Source: Desulfobacteraceae bacterium (GTDB lineage: Bacteria > Desulfobacterota > Desulfobacteria > Desulfobacterales > Desulfobacteraceae). From it: 6,336 nucleotides of DNA. The stretch's first letter is position 1, and the number at the start of each line of letters is the position of its first letter. A program made the position numbers and the translations under genes. Below the pieces are notes generated by a model. It did not search any database and had not been told where the DNA came from. It was given only the letters and a program-made list of their open reading frames with translations. Below, one piece after another: positions 1 through 4,480 of this stretch. The stretch is taken from assembly GCA_015486915.1 (NCBI GenBank), contig WFQS01000120.1, positions 1 through 6,336 of the forward strand. The letters run 5' to 3'.

Positions 1-576
1 CTGCTTTATGAAACATATATCCTGGCTTTCTTTTTTTTCATCAGGGATAAGACCGTTAAGATCTGCAAATTTCTTTACTTCCGATTTATGCATATTACCA
101 AGGGGAAAAATACTTCTGTCAAGCTGCTCCCGGCCGAGCATTGCAAGAAAATATGATTGGTCTTTGCTTAGATCCGCTGCCTTTAAAAGACAATTATGCC
201 CCGAGGCATCTTTTTTTAATCCAGCATAATGTCCCGTTGCAATAAAATTTGCACCAAGCTTTTTGCATGCCTTGTAAAGAGCATTAAATTTTATTTTTTT
301 ATTGCAGATAATACAGGGATTGGGCGTTTTTCCCGTTAGATATGTTTTTATGAAATAATTTATTACGTGAATTTCAAAATCTTCTGCAAGGTTCACCTGC
401 CTGATTTCGATGCCGAGACGGGTCCCTGTTTCAGTAAGATCTGTCTTTTTGTTTTCATATCCCGTTTGAAAATGAATTCCAACAAGATCAGCACCCTGTT
501 TTTTCAGTAAATATGCTGCAACAAGGGAATCGATTCCCCCGCTTAATGCAACGGCAATTTTTTTATTTTTTTTCAC
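1..576 (-). CDS. mnmA: tRNA-specific 2-thiouridylase MnmA (3' part missing)
   Basis: MnmA activates U34 of the tRNAs for Lys, Glu and Gln with ATP and transfers sulfur to C2, in the cytoplasm. The first 192 residues are here (about half of the usual 360-370); the C-terminus lies beyond the left edge. Visible: the N-type ATP-pyrophosphatase loop SGGIDS (residues 12-17), TPNPCIICNKKIKF (84-97), ATGHYA (113-118), SKDQSYFL (137-144) and SQDICFI (184-190). C91 aligns with the catalytic Cys102 of E. coli MnmA and C188 with Cys199. The E. coli Asp99 position is a cysteine here (C88), giving CxxC...C, and the stretch between the P-loop and C91 is about 11 residues shorter than in E. coli. The GTG start (576-574) overlaps the TGA of the upstream ferredoxin gene and has no good Shine-Dalgarno sequence, so translational coupling is likely. 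The family is clear; the Fe-S reading of CxxC...C is inference. Confidence 0.93.
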   Translation of the reverse strand, partial: MKKNKKIAVALSGGIDSLVAAYLLKKQGADLVGIHFQTGYENKKTDLTETGTRLGIEIRQVNLAEDFEIHVINYFIKTYLTGKTPNPCIICNKKIKFNALYKACKKLGANFIATGHYAGLKKDASGHNCLLKAADLSKDQSYFLAMLGREQLDRSIFPLGNMHKSEVKKFADLNGLIPDEKKESQDICFIKQ

Positions 577-1004
577 ACCATCATGTCGTCAGTGTTTTTG
601 GAATAAAGTCCCATGGCCCTCGTGGGGCAGGTAAAAATACACAGCTCGCACACACTGCATTTTTCCTGGTCAAAAATCACTTCCATTTCAGGCCTTTTAA
701 TTGACAGGGCACCGGTGGGACATACAGCCGTGCATGCACCGCAATGGGTACATTTTTCCATGTCTCTCCAGATTTCCTGCTCAGCAGTACTGACCCTCAC
801 TCCCTGGTCCTTTAAAAATCTGACACCTTTCTGGTAATTGGTCTTTGTTCCCCGAAGCTCCAGCACCATATAACCGTCTTTTTTGTTGGATACCCTTGCC
901 CCGAGAATATTGAATATCAGATCAAATTTTTTCGTGAGATAGCACACAACAGCATTCTGGGCAACAACGGGTGGGAAATACAGAATTAATATTTTTGAAT
1001 ACAA
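573..1004 (-). CDS. NIL-domain protein with two [4Fe-4S] ferredoxin motifs
   Basis: A small cytoplasmic iron-sulfur protein of 143 residues. Residues 1-75 match the NIL substrate-binding-like domain (YFPPVVAQNAVV, FDLIFNILGARV, GYMVLELRG), a fold also found at the C-terminus of methionine ABC transporter ATPases. Residues 83-132 carry two cluster motifs: CTHCGACTAVCP (C85, C88, C91, C95) and CSVCELCIFTCP (C116, C119, C122, C126). Such proteins occur in anaerobes and methanogens, where relatives have been tied to sulfur incorporation. I chose the TTG at 1004-1002 because GGAGG lies at 1016-1012, seven bases upstream, and the NIL domain begins right after it. An in-frame ATG at 1133 would add a 43-residue AT-rich leader that crosses the promoter region. 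The stop overlaps the GTG start of mnmA, so the two form an operon; its partner suggests electron or sulfur delivery to tRNA thiolation, which is inference. Confidence 0.9.
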   Translation of the reverse strand: MYSKILILYFPPVVAQNAVVCYLTKKFDLIFNILGARVSNKKDGYMVLELRGTKTNYQKGVRFLKDQGVRVSTAEQEIWRDMEKCTHCGACTAVCPTGALSIKRPEMEVIFDQEKCSVCELCIFTCPTRAMGLYSKNTDDMMV

Positions 1005-1011
1005 ATTTATG

Positions 1012-1016
1012 CCTCC
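1012..1016 (-). promoter_or_regulatory. Shine-Dalgarno that fixes a TTG start
   Basis: GGAGG on the minus strand, followed by seven bases and then TTG at 1004-1002. No in-frame ATG lies near the start of the NIL domain, so this site decides the start of the ferredoxin gene. Confidence 0.75.
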
Positions 1017-1043
1017 AATTTTTTTTAAATAAAATCTTATATT

Positions 1044-1073
1044 TTGACAAAAGTTTAATTTAAGTAATATTAT
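1044..1073 (+). promoter_or_regulatory. Predicted sigma70-type promoter for the acyltransferase-hydrolase gene
   Basis: A perfect TTGACA (1044-1049), an 18-base spacer and TATTAT (1068-1073, 5 of 6 to consensus). Transcription would start near 1080, giving a leader of about 65 bases before the ATG at 1147. The -10 half lies inside the opposing promoter, so polymerase probably cannot occupy both at once. Confidence 0.55.
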
Positions 1074-1085
1074 GCTTTGGGTCAA
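1057..1085 (-). promoter_or_regulatory. Predicted sigma70-type promoter for the ferredoxin-mnmA operon
   Basis: On the minus strand TTGACC (1085-1080, 5 of 6 to consensus) is followed by a 17-base spacer and TAAATT (1062-1057, 4 of 6). Transcription would start near 1050, leaving a leader of about 45 bases before the TTG start. It overlaps the opposing plus-strand promoter. This is a sequence match only. Confidence 0.45.
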
Positions 1086-1146
1086 GATAAATATTGATAG
1101 CACCGTAATAATTTTTTTATACCGTGTCTGCAATGGAGGATAAAAT

Positions 1147-3312
1147 ATGAACCGTTTTGCATATTATATGTCAGGGTATGCCCTTAAGGCTTTCTCCGGA
1201 TTTTCAAAGGCAGATATCTCTCTGCACGGACAGGAAAATATTCCCGAGGGCTCTGTTATTTTTACTGCCAATCATTTTACAAGAATGGAGACGGTGCTTC
1301 TTCCATATCTCATCCATGGGTTGATAAAAAAACCTGTATGGTCTCTTGCCTCGGAGGAACTTTTTAATGGAAATCTTGAAGGAATACTTGATGCCATGGG
1401 AGCAGTCTCCACAAAGGACCCCAACAGGGATCTTGTCATTGTAAAAAATCTTATTGCAGGTGATGATGCGTGGATAATTTTTCCTGAAGGTATGATGGTA
1501 AAGAATAAAAAGCTCGTAAGTAAAGATAAATTTCGTCTTTCAGAAGATGGAAATATCCAGAGACCCCACACCGGGGCTGCAACCCTTGCTCTGCGCACGG
1601 AATTTTACAGGAACAGAATGAAAAACATGAGAGATTCCAATATTGATGAATTTAACAGACTTGCTGAACTTTTTGAGTTGAATAAGGATAAAGATATTGA
1701 AAAAGTTCTTGAAAAACAGACATTTATTGTCCCTGTTAATATTACGTATTATCCTGTGCGCGCTAAGGAGAATATATTAAGTTCCATTGCTGAAAATATG
1801 ATGGAAGAACCATCCCCCCGTGCCATGGACGAACTTATGACAGAGGGCACAATGATCCTTTCAGGTGTGGATGTGGATATACGTTTTGGCGAAGCCATAA
1901 GGATCAAGGATTATTTTAATAATTCATTCATAGAAAGTGATTTAACTTCAAAAAGAAAAATCGAATTTGATGATAATATTTCATCCAAGCCAGTGATGAA
2001 AAAAAGTTCCATTGAGATCATGGAGAAATACATGTCATCGGTTTATATGATGACAACCCTTAATTATGATCACATATTTGCAAGTATTTTAAGATATCTG
2101 CCTGAAAATGTGAATGGTATTGATGAATATGATTTCAGGTGCAGAGCTTTTCTTGCAGCAACCGGTGAAATTCTCAAATCAGATCAATACCTCCACAAAA
2201 GCCTGTTTGACAATCAGATTCACCTGCTCACCGATGACCGGCTTAACCGGTATGAGGATTTCATCCGAACTGCCGCTGACACCGGAGTTGTCAGACTTGA
2301 AAAGGATAAAATATTCAGGAATAAAACAATGCTTGATTCAACTCCGGAATTCCACAGGATCAGGATTGAAAATCCTGTTTCTGTCATGGCCAATGAAGTT
2401 GAACCACTTGTGAGAATTCAGCATTATATTAAGCAACTTGCCGGAAAAGATTGCCATCAGATCATGGAGCTTGTCAGGGAACAACTGATTAAAAAAGCGA
2501 TGAAAGATTATGATAATGATTATGATAAATATTATATTAAAGGAGAATCAAAGCCGAAAAAAACAGGGAAACCATTTCTTTTAAAACCGGATAAGAGCAG
2601 GGCAGGGGTGCTGCTGATCCATGGATATATGGCAGCTCCTGCCGAGATGAAAGAATTTGCGGATTATCTTTATGACCATGGATTTGCCGTTTACGTGCCA
2701 AGGATCAAAGGGCATGGTACTGCCCCGGAGGACCTTGCAGAGACCCAATACGATAAATGGATTGAATCCGTTGAAGAGGGTTTTGTGATTTTACGCCATT
2801 TGTGCAAAGATGTTTTTGTGGGAGGATTTTCAACGGGAGCAGGTCTTGCCCTTGACCTTGAAACAAGAGTGAAGGATATCAAAGCTGTTTTTGCCGTATC
2901 CCCTCCAATGAAACTAAACGATTTTGGTGCAAGATTTGCCCCTGCCCTTGATATATGGAATCAGATGATGACAAAGGCCCATTTAAGCGGAATTACAAAA
3001 AAGTTTGTTGATAACACCCCGGAACATCCTGATATCAATTATTTGAGAAATCCCATTTCAGGGGTAAGACAGCTTGAGCAGTTCATGGAATCCGTTGAAT
3101 CAAAATTGGAAAATATAACGGTTCCCGCGTTGATAGTCCAGTCAAGGAATGACCCTGTGGTGGATTTTAAAGGTACGGAAAAACTTTTCAAAAGTATCGG
3201 TTCTGAGAAGAAAGAGTATTTTCTGTTTGATTATGACCGCCATGGGATACTTATCGGTGATGATGTGAAAAGAATATACTCAGCGATAAGAAATTTTCTC
3301 GAATCTGTTTAA
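1147..3312 (+). CDS. PlsC-like acyltransferase fused to a serine alpha/beta hydrolase
   Basis: A 721-residue two-domain lipid enzyme, probably at the inner face of the membrane. Residues 25-250 form a glycerolphosphate acyltransferase (PlsC/LPLAT) domain: the catalytic block NHFTRME (42-48) and the FPEG block (112-115), with FIVPVNITYYP at 193-203. The active-site motif is H43-X4-E48 in place of the usual H-X4-D. About 40 charged residues (152-192) sit between the two later blocks. Residues 270-470 are a mostly helical linker I do not recognise. Residues 485-721 are a monoacylglycerol lipase/carboxylesterase-like hydrolase: LLIHGY (489-494, oxyanion region), GHGTAPEDL (522-530), nucleophile elbow GFSTG (S562), acid D669 in SRNDPVV and H699 in DRHG, a complete triad. 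Start: ATG with GGAGG (1135-1139) seven bases upstream. The likely role is acyl transfer and deacylation in lipid remodelling; the substrates are unknown. The domain calls are strong, the coupled role is inference. Confidence 0.9.
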   Translation: MNRFAYYMSGYALKAFSGFSKADISLHGQENIPEGSVIFTANHFTRMETVLLPYLIHGLIKKPVWSLASEELFNGNLEGILDAMGAVSTKDPNRDLVIVKNLIAGDDAWIIFPEGMMVKNKKLVSKDKFRLSEDGNIQRPHTGAATLALRTEFYRNRMKNMRDSNIDEFNRLAELFELNKDKDIEKVLEKQTFIVPVNITYYPVRAKENILSSIAENMMEEPSPRAMDELMTEGTMILSGVDVDIRFGEAIRIKDYFNNSFIESDLTSKRKIEFDDNISSKPVMKKSSIEIMEKYMSSVYMMTTLNYDHIFASILRYLPENVNGIDEYDFRCRAFLAATGEILKSDQYLHKSLFDNQIHLLTDDRLNRYEDFIRTAADTGVVRLEKDKIFRNKTMLDSTPEFHRIRIENPVSVMANEVEPLVRIQHYIKQLAGKDCHQIMELVREQLIKKAMKDYDNDYDKYYIKGESKPKKTGKPFLLKPDKSRAGVLLIHGYMAAPAEMKEFADYLYDHGFAVYVPRIKGHGTAPEDLAETQYDKWIESVEEGFVILRHLCKDVFVGGFSTGAGLALDLETRVKDIKAVFAVSPPMKLNDFGARFAPALDIWNQMMTKAHLSGITKKFVDNTPEHPDINYLRNPISGVRQLEQFMESVESKLENITVPALIVQSRNDPVVDFKGTEKLFKSIGSEKKEYFLFDYDRHGILIGDDVKRIYSAIRNFLESV

Positions 3313-3353
3313 GCCATGCTTGTTTTTATGATGGTTTCGTTGTACATGTGTTA

Positions 3354-3366
3354 CGGGCATCGCCCG
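3354..3366 (+). terminator. Possible weak terminator after the acyltransferase-hydrolase gene
   Basis: CGGGC-ATC-GCCCG forms a 5-bp GC stem with a 3-base loop 42 bases after the stop codon. A T-rich but interrupted tract (CTTTAGTTTCTT) follows. The stem is short and the T-run imperfect, so it may instead be the edge of the repeat-like stretch that continues to 3451. Confidence 0.35.
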
Positions 3367-3376
3367 CTTTAGTTTC

Positions 3377-3415
3377 TTAATTCTTATTTTCTTGTTTTTT
3401 TGGCAAAAGAATTAA
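3377..3415. repeat. 9-bp perfect inverted repeat
   Basis: TTAATTCTT (3377-3385) is repeated in reverse complement as AAGAATTAA (3407-3415) with 21 bases between them. The loop is T-rich and includes TTTTTTTGGCAAAA. It is the middle of three adjacent structures in the 169-bp gene-free gap 3313-3481. Together they look like a degenerate intergenic repeat unit, though no second copy lies in this window. Confidence 0.45.
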
Positions 3416-3429
3416 AAAAATCGTTTTGG

Positions 3430-3451
3430 TCCTGGCTTGTCAAGGTCAGGA
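3430..3451. repeat. Hairpin resembling a small dispersed palindromic repeat
   Basis: TCCTGGCTT (3430-3438) pairs with AGGTCAGGA (3443-3451) around a GTCA loop: 9 bp including two G-T pairs. The flanks (GTCATCC-type sequence on the minus strand) resemble the short palindromic repeats common between genes in many proteobacteria. It lies 30 bases before the DUF4126 start and could affect its expression. That it is dispersed is inference. Confidence 0.45.
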
Positions 3452-3481
3452 TGACATAGATAATACGAAAGGCGGTAGTTA

Positions 3482-4105
3482 ATGGAACAATTAAACGGCG
3501 TTGCAGGTGTAATTGCTTTGACAATGGGAGTATCATGGGCAAGCGGAATTAATTTATATGCAACCATTATGATGCTTGGAATTTTCGGGCTGAATCATCT
3601 TCTCGAACTTCCACCGGCACTTCATATCCTTGCTGATCCATTGGTTATCGGTGCCAGTGGCTTTATGTATTTTGTTGAATTTTTTGCAGATAAAATTCCC
3701 GGGATCGATACGGGCTGGGATGCAATTCATACTTTTATCCGAATCCCGGCAGGCGCCCTTCTCGCATATGGTGCTGCAGGCAATGTTGCCCCGCCGGTTG
3801 CCCTGGCAGCAGCAATACTTGGCGGTGGTGTTGCTGCCGGAACCCATGCAGCAAAATCGGGATCAAGAGTGTTAATTAATACATCACCTGAGCCTTTTTC
3901 CAACTGGATTGCCTCCATAGGTGAAGATATAAGCGTTTTTGCAGGCCTTTGGGCAGCCCTGCATCATCCTGTACTGTTTATATGTCTTTTTATAGCGTTT
4001 CTGCTTTTTTTAATCTGGTTTTTGCCAAAGATATTTAAGGGAATACAAAAGGTATTTGTTTTTATCGGTTCTTTTTTATTTCAAAGAAAGAAATCTCCGG
4101 AATAG
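3482..4105 (+). CDS. DUF4126 family integral membrane protein
   Basis: A 207-residue membrane protein of unknown function. Hydrophobic segments are visible at about 8-36, 50-68, 88-120 (Gly/Ala-rich, AAAILGGGVAAG), 150-160 and 164-183, followed by a short basic tail (QRKKSPE). Family-typical blocks are GINLYATIMMLG (22-33), VEFFADKIPGIDTGWDAIHT (65-84), IRIPAGALLA (86-95) and THAAKSGSRVLINTSPEPFS (121-140). The conserved Glu, Asp and Lys residues between segments look functional, but no activity is established. The ATG follows a modest ribosome site (AAAGG at 3468-3472, nine bases upstream). It lies 169 bp after the acyltransferase-hydrolase, separated by hairpins, so cotranscription is uncertain. 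A decayed minus-strand reading frame overlaps its last 44 bases. Confidence 0.88.
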   Translation: MEQLNGVAGVIALTMGVSWASGINLYATIMMLGIFGLNHLLELPPALHILADPLVIGASGFMYFVEFFADKIPGIDTGWDAIHTFIRIPAGALLAYGAAGNVAPPVALAAAILGGGVAAGTHAAKSGSRVLINTSPEPFSNWIASIGEDISVFAGLWAALHHPVLFICLFIAFLLFLIWFLPKIFKGIQKVFVFIGSFLFQRKKSPE

Positions 4106-4308
4106 ATCTTTTTATGGTTTTTATTGCTGACAGCCCTTCAAGTTTTCCTTCTTCATGAAGTTTTTCCACAGGTCCTGAAAGCATAGATGAAAACCGGACG
4201 GCATCTTAGGGCCAGGATCGTTTTCCATTCACTCCATGTTTCCTTAGGATCGAAAATTTTATAAGTTGAAAGAAATTGCTTGTCTTCTATCCCATTTACT
4301 TCGTTGCA
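4062..4308 (-). pseudogene. Frameshifted coding remnant, family not recognised
   Basis: On the minus strand an open stretch from 4308 reads EVNGIEDKQFLSTYKIFDP then KETWSEWKTILAL. One base too many, in the AA at 4206-4207, throws it out of frame. In the next frame it continues as DAVRFSSMLSGPVEK, LHEEGKLEGLSAIKTI and KRSIPEISFFEIKKNR, ending at TAA (4064-4062). Removing one A joins the halves into a natural-looking protein tail rich in charged residues. Upstream is a TGA (4311-4309) and then palindromic DNA, so the N-terminal part appears lost. The end overlaps the DUF4126 gene by 44 bases, so the last dozen residues may be read-through and not original sequence. I cannot name the family. Alternatively this is non-coding and the fit is chance. 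Confidence 0.35.
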
Positions 4309-4408
4309 TCAAAGGCCGAATACGTTGAGTATGTAACCTTTAATGCGCCTTGTACATGGGGTAGGAATTCTGCGCTATTTCTGTTAAACTTATTTCATCT
4401 CCGATCCT
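4246..4408. repeat. Long imperfect inverted repeat, arms near 80 bp, 5-base loop
   Basis: The left arm (4246-4323) and the reverse complement of the right arm (4329-4408) line up along their whole length, with about two thirds or more of positions identical by hand alignment and only short gaps. Shared blocks in order: AGGATCG, ATAAGTT, AGAAAT, TTC, CCCAT, TAC, GCAT, AAAGG and ATAC. The loop is GTTGA (4324-4328). The centre (4306-4346) is the tightest part: GCAT, AAAGG and ATAC stems separated by symmetrical 1- and 4-base internal loops. This is the form expected of a MITE-like or REP-like palindromic element, or of a large folded RNA. No clear target duplication is visible. It lies 72 bp before the helicase start, and its left end overlaps the frameshifted remnant. 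Confidence 0.6.
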
Positions 4409-4480
4409 TATTTGAAATGAAAGTATTGGTTCTAAAATCTTTAATTTCTAAGTTAACGTTTTATGAGAAGCCCCAAATTA

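Noticed and set aside
558..573. Two A-tracts (8 and 7 on the minus strand) in the first codons of mnmA, as a slippage switch
   Set aside because: A-rich Lys/Asn codons are ordinary in this AT-leaning genome, and nothing suggests phase variation in a tRNA-modification gene.
2114..2413. A 99-codon plus-strand frame inside the acyltransferase-hydrolase gene
   Set aside because: It is fully contained in a clear gene in another frame and has no family resemblance.
3437..3464. TTGTCA-16-GATAAT promoter match before the DUF4126 gene
   Set aside because: The -35 lies inside the 3430-3451 hairpin and transcription would begin only about ten bases before the ATG, at the ribosome site. It is possible but too weak to list.
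4151..4165. CTTCATGAAG palindrome followed by TTTTT, as a terminator for the DUF4126 gene
   Set aside because: With a 4-base loop only three pairs remain, and the stretch reads as codons of the minus-strand remnant.
4324..4346. Remnant of a CRISPR repeat or tRNA in the central hairpin of the inverted repeat
   Set aside because: There is no repeated unit with spacers and no cloverleaf or conserved T-loop; the symmetry extends over about 160 bp, which neither would explain.
4412..4438. TTGAAA-15-TAAAAT promoter match before the helicase
   Set aside because: The 15-base spacer is too short for a confident call in AT-rich DNA.
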